Shown here in pieces: positions 7,855-16,279 of a stretch of DNA of 64,000 nt; the first letter of the stretch is position 1, and each line of letters opens with the position of its first letter. The DNA is from Saccharospirillum alexandrii_A (GTDB taxonomy: Bacteria; Pseudomonadota; Gammaproteobacteria; Pseudomonadales; Natronospirillaceae): assembly GCF_043641555.1 (NCBI RefSeq), contig NZ_JBHZRJ010000003.1:186001-250000 (forward strand), read 5' to 3'. The notes beneath the pieces are model-generated. The model saw nothing but the letters and a program-made list of their open reading frames with translations. It had not been told where the DNA came from and did no database searches. The translations under genes were made by a program, and so were the position numbers.

Positions 7855-9225
7855 TCAGGAGGCTGACTCGCCACGGTTTTGCGGTGGTCGACGGCGCCGG
7901 CGGCGACGCGGACGGTCACTGGCCGCTTCGCTGGCCATATCGCGTCGAATGTCCGGGTTTTCAGTCTGATAGTCGGTCCACCACTGGCCCAGATTGCCCG
8001 TTTTCTCGCCGGCACTTTCTCGCAGCAGCAGGAAGTCGTAGGCTGCACGGAACCGGGGGTGGCTGGCGACTTGCTCAGCGCGTTTCGGCGTGCGTTTGGG
8101 CAAGCGCAACTGGAGTTCCCAGATCTCTTTCATCGGGATCGAGAACCGCTTTGGAATAGCGATGGATGAAATCTGATGCGCGACTATTTTACCCATGGCC
8201 TGCAACCAGGCGGGTTGTTCCGGTGTGCCCATGTTGATGCTGTGCTCGGCTTCTTCACGAACCGGAGGCCACAGCAGAGCCGCATACAGAAAGGCGGGAG
8301 TAACGGGCTTGCCACGATTGATGCGATCGTCGGTATTAACCAGAGCCTGTTCTATGAAGGCATCGTAATAGCCGTCGGTGGAGGCTTTGAGTGCAGCGTG
8401 TGTCGCCGGTAACAAGGGCTCAACCAGGTTGTATTCACGCATCAGGCGCCAAGTGGACAGGCCGTGGCCGGACATCAGCATTTTGATCACTTCGTCGAAC
8501 AGACGCGCCGCGGCTACGTTGCTGAGCAGCGGTGCCAGCTCGGGAATCAGGTCGCCGGTGCGTGGTTCTATGCTGAAGCCAAGTTTGGCGGCAAAACGAA
8601 CCGCGCGCATCATCCGTACCGGGTCTTCACGGTAGCGGGTTTCCGGGTCGCCGATAATGCGCAACACTTTGTTTTCCAGGTCATTCATGCCCGAGCCGTA
8701 GGCTTTCAGGGTGAAATCTTTGGGGGTGTAGTACAGAGCGTTGACGGTAAAGTCGCGACGTTCGGCGTCTTCTTCGAGTGAGCCGTAGACGTTATCGCGC
8801 AGCAACAGGCCTTCGTCGGACTGTTTCTGCAGATGGTTGTCGTTGTTGTCGTCGGTGCGCCCACGAAAGGTGGTCACTTCGATGATTTCGCGACCAAAGG
8901 TAACGTGGACAATGCGGAAGCGACGGCCAATCAGGCGGGAATTGCTGAACAGCTTGCGCACCTGTTCGGGCGTGGCGTCGGTGGCGACGTCGAAATCCTT
9001 GGGTTTCAGGCCGAGTTGCAGGTCGCGCACGCAACCGCCGACCAGGTACCCTTCGTAACCGGCATTTTGCAGGCGATACAGCACTTTCAAAGCGGTATGG
9101 TTGATGTCTTTCCGGGACACGCGGTGCTCGTCTCTCGGAATTGTATTCAACTCGATGCTGTTCGTTTTTTGCGGTAACCAGCGTTTGATCCAGTCCACTA
9201 CCATGGTTTGCACATGATCTCGCAT
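7855..9225 (-). CDS. pcnB: Poly(A) polymerase I
   Basis: Adds 3' A-tails to RNA and promotes decay. 456 residues from the first ATG; a second ATG at 9204 is possible and neither has a clear Shine-Dalgarno. The nucleotidyltransferase core shows YLVGGCVRDL and DFDVATDATPEQVRKLF, with the catalytic carboxylate pair, and RRDFTVNALYY. The C-terminus is a basic Arg-rich tail (RPRRRRRRRP), usual for PcnB rather than a CCA-adding enzyme. It lies just downstream of the CrcZ-like RNA, the same place as in Pseudomonas. Confidence 0.95.
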   Translation of the reverse strand: MRDHVQTMVVDWIKRWLPQKTNSIELNTIPRDEHRVSRKDINHTALKVLYRLQNAGYEGYLVGGCVRDLQLGLKPKDFDVATDATPEQVRKLFSNSRLIGRRFRIVHVTFGREIIEVTTFRGRTDDNNDNHLQKQSDEGLLLRDNVYGSLEEDAERRDFTVNALYYTPKDFTLKAYGSGMNDLENKVLRIIGDPETRYREDPVRMMRAVRFAAKLGFSIEPRTGDLIPELAPLLSNVAAARLFDEVIKMLMSGHGLSTWRLMREYNLVEPLLPATHAALKASTDGYYDAFIEQALVNTDDRINRGKPVTPAFLYAALLWPPVREEAEHSINMGTPEQPAWLQAMGKIVAHQISSIAIPKRFSIPMKEIWELQLRLPKRTPKRAEQVASHPRFRAAYDFLLLRESAGEKTGNLGQWWTDYQTENPDIRRDMASEAASDRPRRRRRRRPPQNRGESAS

Positions 9226-9419
9226 TGTTCAAAGAGCGCGCAGTTTAGCGGAAGCAGCCATCATTCTCTATGCCTTGCGCCCGTCAATATGTCCATTTGA
9301 TGGCTAAAATCGGCCTGATGGCGCGAAATGTCTCATAGTAAGCACGTTACGGAGGTGCGATGGCAATGAATTGCACCCGGGGCAGCAGCGTCGGCGTAAC
9401 GGATAAGAGGAATCATGTG

Positions 9420-9735
9420 AAGATGGATGTAACTACGAGCGGCCGGCTCGAGGCCGGCTCTAGCAGCGTGATGAAGCATCACGATCTGAACCTGCATACT
9501 GAAACAGGTGAGTGGGGCTTATTATTCTTGATGTCTGGGGATCTTGATGCCCCCATGACCTTACACTGTCATTTGTTTTCTTATTATTAGTGTCGTTTAT
9601 TGTTTTTGTTGTTAGCAGCTGACAATGGTGTTTGCCCGTTTGTTAATGCTACCCCCTTGTTGTTGTTTTTGGGTGGGGGTTGCTTGTGGTTGGCCCGTTG
9701 TTGTTTTTGTTGATGGGCCGGTCTTCTCTTGCCCC
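9420..9735 (-). ncRNA. crcZ: CrcZ-like small RNA (Hfq/Crc decoy)
   Basis: The minus strand carries at least five A-rich CA motifs of AAnAAnAA type, set in hairpin loops: GGCCC stem 9692-9719 with CAACAAAAACAACAAC; CCCCC stem 9652-9679 with AAAAACAACAACAA; an 8-bp stem 9564-9627 whose loop holds two (9594-9613, 9572-9588); and AAGAATAATAAG at 9518-9529. In Pseudomonas, CrcZ uses such motifs to titrate Hfq-Crc and relieve catabolite repression. Position between cbrB and pcnB is identical to Pseudomonas crcZ. The 5' end is set from the sigma-54 promoter; I found no clear terminator, so the 3' end is a guess and may lie nearer pcnB. A GCCGGC-CTCGA-GCCGGC hairpin occurs near 9445-9460. Confidence 0.85.
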
Positions 9736-9743
9736 TTAGATAT

Positions 9744-9759
9744 TGCAGGTGCTGTGCCA
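9744..9759 (-). promoter_or_regulatory. Sigma-54 promoter of the CrcZ-like RNA
   Basis: The minus strand reads TGGCACAGCACCTGCA: GG and GC are separated by 10 bases and nearly all consensus positions match (TGGCAC-N5-TGCA). It lies downstream of cbrB and points at the A-rich RNA, with a start near 9734. Confidence 0.85.
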
Positions 9760-9843
9760 GCTTTAAAAAATTGTTATAAAACAATGAGTTAAAAAATACT
9801 GATCAAAATGTAAGCAATTTGTCAGTGGCCCGTCAGCGTTGTT

Positions 9844-9890
9844 TGTTACCGTAAGTGTCAGAGTTGTTACGTGCGTAAGGCCATGTAACA
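9844..9890. promoter_or_regulatory. CbrB-type activator half-sites upstream of the CrcZ-like RNA
   Basis: TGTTAC at 9865-9870 and GTAACA at 9885-9890 form an inverted pair with a 14-base spacer; a further TGTTAC is at 9844-9849. This fits the TGTTAC-N(13-15)-GTAACA pattern that I recall for CbrB binding in Pseudomonas putida. The sites are about 85-145 bp upstream of the sigma-54 promoter, as expected for an enhancer-binding protein. Confidence 0.75.
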
Positions 9891-9934
9891 ACGCTGATGC
9901 TCGAAAGCCAGGTTACTGGCGGATTGGCGGAGTG

Positions 9935-11374
9935 TTACTGGGTGGTCGTGCTGGCAGAAGAGGCGGTACTGCCTTTCTTGGGGCGGGGGATGCCCAGACG
10001 CTGGCGACGCTCCCACAGGCACTTGCGGCTAATGCCGAGCTTTTGCGCCAGCTCGGTTTCCGACATGCCTTCCTGGTGTTCGAGCACGAAATGCTGGAAA
10101 TAGTCTTCCAGTGACAAATCGTCTACGTCCTGTGAGTGGCTGTTAATGCCGGATGAAGCGGTGGGGGCTTCTTCGCTGACCAGCGTGTCTGGTATTTTCC
10201 AGTCTTCCTGGTCTAAGCCCATTTCATCGAGGGTGATCTCGCCGCCTTCACTGAGAATAAGGGAGCGTTGTATGGCGTTTTCCAGTTCGCGCACGTTGCC
10301 GGGCCAGTCGTAGTGCAACATGGCATCGCGGGCGTCTTTCGACAGCAGCACGGGCCCGTCGAGTTTGAGCCGGCGTGCGTGCTTGGCAATGAGGTGTTCG
10401 GCAATTTCAACGACATCCTGTCCGCGCTCGCGCAGCGGCGGCAACGTTACTTCAATGACTTGCAGCCGGTAATACAAGTCTTCCCGGAACCGGCCTTCCT
10501 TGACCAGTTGCTTGAGATTGCGGTGGGTGGCCGCAATCAGCCGGACATCGACGGTGCGCGAATTCACCGAGCCAACCCGGCGCACTTCGCTTTCCTGAAT
10601 CACTCGCAGCAGCCGTGCCTGGGCTTCCATTGGCAACTCACCAATCTCGTCCAGAAACAGGGAACCCCCCTCGGCGGCTTCAACCAGGCCCTGGCGTGCG
10701 GCCGTTGCGCCGGTGAATGCCCCTTTCTCGTGACCAAAAAGCTCCGACTCGATCAGGCTTTCGGGAATGGCTGCGCAGTTGACGCTGATCATCGGCTGGT
10801 CGTGGCGGGGGCTGTGCTGGTGGATGGCACGTGCGGCCAGTTCTTTACCGGTACCGGACTCACCGTGAATCAGAACGGTGATATCGGCCGGTGCGACGCG
10901 GCGAATTCGATGGTAAAGACGTTGCATTGAGTCGCAGCTGCCGACCAGGTCGCCCAGAGTACTGTGGGGCTGGTGGTGGCTGGCTTCAGGTTGGCTGTCG
11001 CCCGATTCATGCTGCACCCGCTGCTGTCGGTGGGTGCTGACAATGCGCCCGACGGTACGCACCATTTCTTCGTGATCAAACGGCTTGGCGATGTAATCGA
11101 CCGCGCCCATTTTCATCGCATCGACGGCGGAGCGCATGCTGGCATAGCTGGTCATGATCAGGACTGGCACATCGCCGGCCATATCGATCAGGTCGGTACC
11201 CGGTGCACCGGGCAGTCGCAAATCGGTGATGATCAGGTCGAACCGTCCCAGGTCGTGCTGACTGGCTTCGGTGACCGATTCGGCTTCTATGACCTGGTAT
11301 TGATGACGTTCCAACAGTCGTTTCAGGGCTGAGCGGATAATGCTCTCATCTTCAACTACCAGAATGTCACTCAT
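9935..11374 (-). CDS. cbrB: Sigma-54-dependent response regulator CbrB
   Basis: NtrC-family activator, 479 residues. REC domain about 1-120 with phospho-acceptor Asp51 (IITDLRLPG); AAA+ domain about 145-380 with Walker A GESGTGKE (171-178) and the sigma-54 contact loop GAFTGA (218-223); C-terminal Fis-type helix-turn-helix (MSETELAQKLGISRKCLWERRQRLG). Placed after a symporter-type kinase and before a CrcZ-like RNA and pcnB, it is CbrB: the regulator that drives the decoy RNA and amino-acid/carbon utilisation genes in Pseudomonas. A 163-bp gap separates it from cbrA, so it could have its own promoter. Confidence 0.92.
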   Translation of the reverse strand: MSDILVVEDESIIRSALKRLLERHQYQVIEAESVTEASQHDLGRFDLIITDLRLPGAPGTDLIDMAGDVPVLIMTSYASMRSAVDAMKMGAVDYIAKPFDHEEMVRTVGRIVSTHRQQRVQHESGDSQPEASHHQPHSTLGDLVGSCDSMQRLYHRIRRVAPADITVLIHGESGTGKELAARAIHQHSPRHDQPMISVNCAAIPESLIESELFGHEKGAFTGATAARQGLVEAAEGGSLFLDEIGELPMEAQARLLRVIQESEVRRVGSVNSRTVDVRLIAATHRNLKQLVKEGRFREDLYYRLQVIEVTLPPLRERGQDVVEIAEHLIAKHARRLKLDGPVLLSKDARDAMLHYDWPGNVRELENAIQRSLILSEGGEITLDEMGLDQEDWKIPDTLVSEEAPTASSGINSHSQDVDDLSLEDYFQHFVLEHQEGMSETELAQKLGISRKCLWERRQRLGIPRPKKGSTASSASTTTQ

Positions 11375-11537
11375 GTCTGACCTCCGTCACGGCCCGGACT
11401 GTTACCCGGGCCATGGAATGTGTCGTACTGCGTTGTGTGCCGGATTGACCGCGATGTGCCGTCGATCCCGTCGCCCCAGGCCTGATCATTGCCCTGAAGT
11501 CGACATGGGCAGGCATTCAAGCCGTGGTACGCTGTGT

Positions 11538-14483
11538 TCAGGGTGTTACCTGAGGTAACAGCCGATGTAAGGGTAACCGAATTGTGAACCGAGTGCCAAT
11601 GCCCTCGGCAGCAAACGCCGGGCTGTCCACGGCCATATGGCCGTAGTGTTCTTCGACAATGGTATAGGCCAGAAACAGGCCGAGCCCCGTGCCTTTGCCG
11701 ACCTCCTTGGTGGTGAAGAAGGGGTCGAAAATGTGATCGACAACCTCGGCCGCAATGCCGGTTCCCCGGTCGATGACTTCGACCACGGCACTCTCTACTT
11801 CGGCTTCGGCCCGCACCCGGATCACCTCGCCATCCGGGCTGGCATCCCGCGCGTTGCCGAGCAGGTTGATGAATACCTGGCTCAGGCGCTGGGCCTCACA
11901 CAGTACGGTCAGGTCGTCGGCGACCTCATTCACAAAGATCACCCGCTGCGCATCACGCGACAGGGATAGCAGGTCGATGGCGTCCTGCACCACCTGGCGT
12001 AACGGATAAGGTTGATGGTCGGCCTTGCCATCCCCCTGGCCGGCATGCGCGAAGTTGACCAGCGAGCGTACAATTTTGGTCACCCGGCCAGCCTGTTCCC
12101 GAATCTGATCGGCAATCACCTGTTGCTCGGCCGGGTCGGTCACGTATTTGAGATCCTGAGCCAGGCAGTCGATGCCGGTGATGGGGTTGCCAATTTCATG
12201 GGCCACGCCGGCGGCCAGGCGACCAATGGACGCCAGGCGCTCGGAATGCACCAGTTCCGATTCCAGCAGCTTATGCTCGGTTTCGTCTTCAAGCAGAATG
12301 ACGGTGCCTTCGAGCGGCTCGTCGCGGCGTTGTATCTGGGCGCTGCGATGCAAGCTGAACCAGCGTTTGCCCCGGCCATCGGCATTGGGCTGTTCTACCG
12401 TGAGCTTGTTGGACTGGCCCTTGAGAAAGCTGTCGAGCAGGTCGTACCAGTTGGCGGGCAATGAATCGAGACGGGCGCCAATGGCTTCGGCCTCACTGAT
12501 GCCGGTCATGTCAGCCATGACCCGGTTCCACAGCAGTATTTCGCCGTCACTGGCCAGTGAGCAGACGCCGATCGGCAGGTTATAGAGTGTTTCACGGTGG
12601 TGCCGGCGCAGCCGGTCGAGCTCGGCGGCCATGCCGGTTAGCTGATGGTGGTAGCCATCGAGCCGTTGCTCGAAAAAGTAGATGTCGTCCCGTTCGGCAA
12701 GACCGCCTTGCTCGTATGGCAGGTAGCGGGCGACCAGTGCCTGGGCGACACTCGGGCCCATCAACCCCGATAAGTTGGCCTCAATGGTGTCGCGCAGGCG
12801 GCGCAGGGCGTAGGGTCGGTATTCGCCGAGCGGAAAACCCAGTGTTTTCAGTGCTCGCTTAACTTCACGTTCCGCCATGATGCGCCCCAGCGGGCGACTC
12901 AGCGTATCGATGAATTCGGTAACATTGCGCGCTTTCAGCGGTAGACGATGACGCCGGTCGACAGAAGTGATGACGCAGGTTTGGGCGGCATCTTTCTCTT
13001 CCTTGCTGGTGCGGGTGAGCAGCGAGACCAGCACAAAGGTCAGCGTATTGATGCCCAGCGAGACCAGAGTGGTCAGCGACCAGTGATCAGCCTCCAGAGC
13101 AAAGCCCATGCGCAGCTGGGTGCCAAGCGACAGGCTCTCGGCAAGCATGGGTACGGCCAGACTGGCAGCCCAGACCAGCAAGCCCAGTGTTAAACCACTG
13201 ACAAACCCCTGGCGGTTGGCTCCGGCCCAGAACAGCAGACCAAGAATGCCAGGCAATAACTGCAGCAGTCCGGTAAAGGCAGTAATACCCAGGGAGGTGA
13301 GATTCTGCACCTGGTTGAGCAACAGATAGAGCGCGTAGGACAGACCGATGACCACGCCGATAAGCAGTCGCCGCACCCACAGCAGCCAGCGGTACACATC
13401 GGCACTGAAGCTCGGCTTGTAAAACGGCAAGACCAGATGGTTCATCGCCATGCTGGCCATGGAGATCGACGCCAGCACCGTGATGCCAGCGGCGGCCGAC
13501 AATCCACCCAGGTAGGCCAGCCAGGTCACCCAGGGTTTGTCGAGCAGCAGCCCAATGGACAGGGAAAAGTATTCCGGGCTGGCGGTCGAGCCGAGTGACT
13601 GACCGGCCCAGAGAATGGGCATCACCGGCAGCGCCATCAGCAGCAGGTAAATGGGCATCGCCCAACTGGCCATGCGTAACCGAGACAGATTGGTGGTTTC
13701 CCGGAATAAAAGCTGGAACAAATGCGGTAACACCAGCGGCGCGGAAACGAACATCAGTAACAGGGAGAACCACTGCACCGGTTGCAAGGGAGGCGTTTGA
13801 AATTGGGGTTCGAGCGCAATCTGCGACCATCGGGTAATGCCTGGCCAACTGCCGAACACTTCCAGTGCAGCAACGCCGCCAATCACCAGAAACGCGACCA
13901 GTTTGAACAGCGACTCAAACGCCAGCGCGAACATCAGCCCCCGGTGCTTCTCGGTTGGGGCGATGTCGCGGGCACCAAACAGAATGGAAAACGCCAGCAG
14001 AATCAGACAGATCAGCAGCGCCAGTGGCCAGGCCATGGTGTTCGGGTCGAGCAGAGTAATAGTGTCGGTAATGGCCTGAATCTGCAGCGCCAGCATGGGC
14101 AGCATGGCCAGCACCACGCCCAGCGTGGTCAGAAACCCGACCCAGCGGCTGCGGTAGCGAAAGGCGAACAGGTCGGCCAGGGAGGCCAACTGATAGCTGC
14201 GCGACAGATCATGAATGGGCCGCAATATGATGGCCGAAAACACCAGGGCAATGGCGAGGCCCAGATACAGGGCGAGGTAACCGTAACCCAGATGGTAGGC
14301 CAGGCCGACACTGCCATAGTAGGCAAAGGCGCTGCAGTACACGCCCAGTGCCAGCAAGTAGACCAGCGGGTGCCTGGCCAGGTTTTGCGGGATCCAGCCG
14401 CGCTCTGCGCAGTAAGCTGCCAGAAACAGCAGCAGCAGGTAACTGAGAGTGACACTGATCAGGAGTTGCCAGCTAAAGCCCAT
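11538..14483 (-). CDS. cbrA: Sensor histidine kinase CbrA (SLC5 symporter-kinase)
   Basis: Membrane sensor kinase, 981 residues, close to the length of Pseudomonas CbrA. Residues about 1-500 are a sodium/solute symporter-like domain with some 13 hydrophobic segments (LASLADLFAFRYRSRWVG, LSAAAGITVLASISMASM). A linker and a PAS domain (about 635-735) follow, then HisKA with the phospho-His near residue 759 (GVAHEIGNPITGIDCLAQ) and HATPase with DRGTGIA and GKGTGLGLFLAY. The start ATG overlaps the stop codon of cbrX (TGATG). The 3' end carries TGTTACCTGAGGTAACA (11544-11560). Confidence 0.93.
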   Translation of the reverse strand: MGFSWQLLISVTLSYLLLLFLAAYCAERGWIPQNLARHPLVYLLALGVYCSAFAYYGSVGLAYHLGYGYLALYLGLAIALVFSAIILRPIHDLSRSYQLASLADLFAFRYRSRWVGFLTTLGVVLAMLPMLALQIQAITDTITLLDPNTMAWPLALLICLILLAFSILFGARDIAPTEKHRGLMFALAFESLFKLVAFLVIGGVAALEVFGSWPGITRWSQIALEPQFQTPPLQPVQWFSLLLMFVSAPLVLPHLFQLLFRETTNLSRLRMASWAMPIYLLLMALPVMPILWAGQSLGSTASPEYFSLSIGLLLDKPWVTWLAYLGGLSAAAGITVLASISMASMAMNHLVLPFYKPSFSADVYRWLLWVRRLLIGVVIGLSYALYLLLNQVQNLTSLGITAFTGLLQLLPGILGLLFWAGANRQGFVSGLTLGLLVWAASLAVPMLAESLSLGTQLRMGFALEADHWSLTTLVSLGINTLTFVLVSLLTRTSKEEKDAAQTCVITSVDRRHRLPLKARNVTEFIDTLSRPLGRIMAEREVKRALKTLGFPLGEYRPYALRRLRDTIEANLSGLMGPSVAQALVARYLPYEQGGLAERDDIYFFEQRLDGYHHQLTGMAAELDRLRRHHRETLYNLPIGVCSLASDGEILLWNRVMADMTGISEAEAIGARLDSLPANWYDLLDSFLKGQSNKLTVEQPNADGRGKRWFSLHRSAQIQRRDEPLEGTVILLEDETEHKLLESELVHSERLASIGRLAAGVAHEIGNPITGIDCLAQDLKYVTDPAEQQVIADQIREQAGRVTKIVRSLVNFAHAGQGDGKADHQPYPLRQVVQDAIDLLSLSRDAQRVIFVNEVADDLTVLCEAQRLSQVFINLLGNARDASPDGEVIRVRAEAEVESAVVEVIDRGTGIAAEVVDHIFDPFFTTKEVGKGTGLGLFLAYTIVEEHYGHMAVDSPAFAAEGIGTRFTIRLPLHRLLPQVTP

Positions 14484-14650
14484 CAGCGCCGACTCCGCAG
14501 GTATTCAGCCAGTGCATTGACCGCAATCAGGCCTGTCCAGATCAGGAAGGGCAAATACCACAGTTGCACCGTCCCGGAGCCATCCAGCGAGAACGGCAAC
14601 AAGAGGTAGAAGGGTAAAATGAACAGCTTGAGTAATAACGACAGTGACAT
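14483..14650 (-). CDS. cbrX: Small membrane protein CbrX, coupled to cbrA
   Basis: A 55-residue protein with two hydrophobic segments (LLLKLFILPFYLLLPF and LWYLPFLIWTGLIAVNALAE) and a basic C-terminus. Its TGA overlaps the cbrA ATG in the pentamer TGATG, so cbrA translation probably depends on it. Pseudomonas has a similar small gene, cbrX, overlapping cbrA and needed for its translational coupling. The symbol is transferred by position, size and overlap. Confidence 0.75.
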   Translation of the reverse strand: MSLSLLLKLFILPFYLLLPFSLDGSGTVQLWYLPFLIWTGLIAVNALAEYLRSRR

Positions 14651-14746
14651 GGGTCGCCCGCCCGTGAATGCGGGCGTTATCCTACCCTTACAGCGGCCAG
14701 AATTTAAGCAGCGACTGAAGAATTCCCGCCCGTGCGCGGTCGGGCA

Positions 14747-16279
14747 TCAGTCGGGGTAGGTGTTTTTAATGGCAATGAGGTCATCAAAATGAGCCAGTAC
14801 AATGTCGGTCAGGGCCGGGTCGAACTGCTGGCCACGTTCTCGTTCAATCAGGGCCCGGGTCTCCTCGTAGGACCAGGGGTTCTTGTAGCAGCGAGCGCTG
14901 GTGAGCGCATCGAACACATCCGCCAGGGCCGTTATGCGGCCTTCAATGCTGATTGAGTCACCCTGTTTGCCATGGGGGTAGCCGGTACCATCCCAGCGTT
15001 CGTGGTGGTCCAGAGCGATCAGTGCACCGACTCTGAGAATGGATTTTTCCGACTGGTGCAGCAAGTCGTAACCGATCTGCGAGTGGGTTTTCATGATCTC
15101 CCATTCCTCGGCGTCCAGGGGGCCTGGCTTGTTCAGTACCTGGTCGGGTATGCCTATTTTGCCCAGATCGTGCAGGGGCGCTGCCTCCCGGATTAACTGC
15201 GCCTGTTGTTCGCCCAACCCGGCTTTCAGTGCGATCAGTTCACTGATGTGCGACACCCTCCGCAAGTGCTGGCCGGTCTCCCGGGATCGATGCTCTACCG
15301 CATCGCCCAGAATAAAAACGATTTCGCGCTGGCTGTCTTCGAGTTCGGTGCGTAGGGAGAGATTTTCAAAAGCGGTCAGGGCGTTCTGGCAAAAAACTTC
15401 CAACAGATGACGTTCAATGGGGCTCTGGGGCGTCAGGCCCTTGAGGAACAACATGCTTAGATGCAGTTCGTTGGACCGGTAAAGGCACAGATAGCCATTG
15501 TCCATGTAATGCGAGTGATACCCGAGTTTGGTGCTGTCTATGAAGGTGCGAACGCTGTCTGGAAGCAACTGGGTAACCGGGACGCCTACTTTGTTGTGAT
15601 AGGCCCCCGTCCCGGCGACGACAGTCAGTTTGCCGGCCTGTTCATGGGCGGCGATGCCCTCGCACTGAGCGTAGAGCGCATCTTCGTCGGGCGATAGTAT
15701 CGCGGAAATCTGTTCGAGAATGCCCAGGGCAAAGTCAGTGAGGAAGGTTTTTTGCTGCAAGTGAATGGAGGCGCTGAGAATGCGTTCCAGGCCCTGCCGA
15801 CTGCGGTCGAGCGCCAGGATGTCGCGGTAGCTGCGCAAACAGGAGTACAGCAAGGTGTGCAGTTTGCTGCGTGTGAGTTCGGTCTTTTCCTTGTAGTCGT
15901 TGATGTCGTAGTCGGCAATGATGGTTTCTTCCGGTGCCTGGCCTGGCTGGCCGGTGCGCAACACGATTCGGGTAAAGGTATTGTTCAGTTGGGTGCGAAT
16001 GGTTTCGGCCAGATCCAGTCCGGCGTGGTCGGTTTCCATGACCACATCGAGCAGGCACAGGGCTGTATCCGGGTTGTCTCTCATCATCGCTTCGCCTTCG
16101 ACGCCGCTGTGGCTGTGCAGGAAGGCCAGCGGTCGGCCATCGAACCGGAAGTTGCGCAGCGCCAGGGTAGTGATGGCGTGCACTTCTTCGTCGTCGTCAA
16201 CGATCAGAACCTTCCACGGCTGCAGGTGCTCCGGGTCTGAGGTGGTGCGTTCGCTCGCAAAGGTCAGTTTCTCGTTCAT
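14747..16279 (-). CDS. Response regulator with DUF3369 and HD-GYP c-di-GMP phosphodiesterase domains
   Basis: 510 residues. The REC domain (about 22-150) has VLIVDDDEEVHAI and the phospho-Asp in CLLDVVMETDH. A middle region matches DUF3369-type sensors by position (KEKTELTRSKLHTLLYSCLRSYRD). The C-terminal HD-GYP domain has HDLGKIGIPD and HHERWDGTGYP, all catalytic residues present, so it should degrade c-di-GMP. The start overlaps the stop of the upstream kinase (ATGA), so they form a pair. The two genes lie between gluQ and cbrX, a place where Pseudomonas gene order has none that I recall. Confidence 0.88.
   Translation of the reverse strand: MNEKLTFASERTTSDPEHLQPWKVLIVDDDEEVHAITTLALRNFRFDGRPLAFLHSHSGVEGEAMMRDNPDTALCLLDVVMETDHAGLDLAETIRTQLNNTFTRIVLRTGQPGQAPEETIIADYDINDYKEKTELTRSKLHTLLYSCLRSYRDILALDRSRQGLERILSASIHLQQKTFLTDFALGILEQISAILSPDEDALYAQCEGIAAHEQAGKLTVVAGTGAYHNKVGVPVTQLLPDSVRTFIDSTKLGYHSHYMDNGYLCLYRSNELHLSMLFLKGLTPQSPIERHLLEVFCQNALTAFENLSLRTELEDSQREIVFILGDAVEHRSRETGQHLRRVSHISELIALKAGLGEQQAQLIREAAPLHDLGKIGIPDQVLNKPGPLDAEEWEIMKTHSQIGYDLLHQSEKSILRVGALIALDHHERWDGTGYPHGKQGDSISIEGRITALADVFDALTSARCYKNPWSYEETRALIERERGQQFDPALTDIVLAHFDDLIAIKNTYPD

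Noticed and set aside
9445..9465. Direct repeat GAGCCGGCC-TC-GAGCCGGCC as a possible terminator of the RNA gene
   Set aside because: It can form a GCCGGC hairpin, but no T run follows on the minus strand, so I did not call it a terminator.
9360..9590. 76-codon open frame on the plus strand
   Set aside because: Antisense to the RNA gene, no Shine-Dalgarno and no recognisable protein character.
9587..9784. 65-codon open frame on the minus strand (Asn/Gln/Lys-rich)
   Set aside because: It is the CrcZ-like RNA read as protein; the AAC/CAA/AAA repeats come from the CA motifs, it has no ribosome site, and it spans the sigma-54 promoter.
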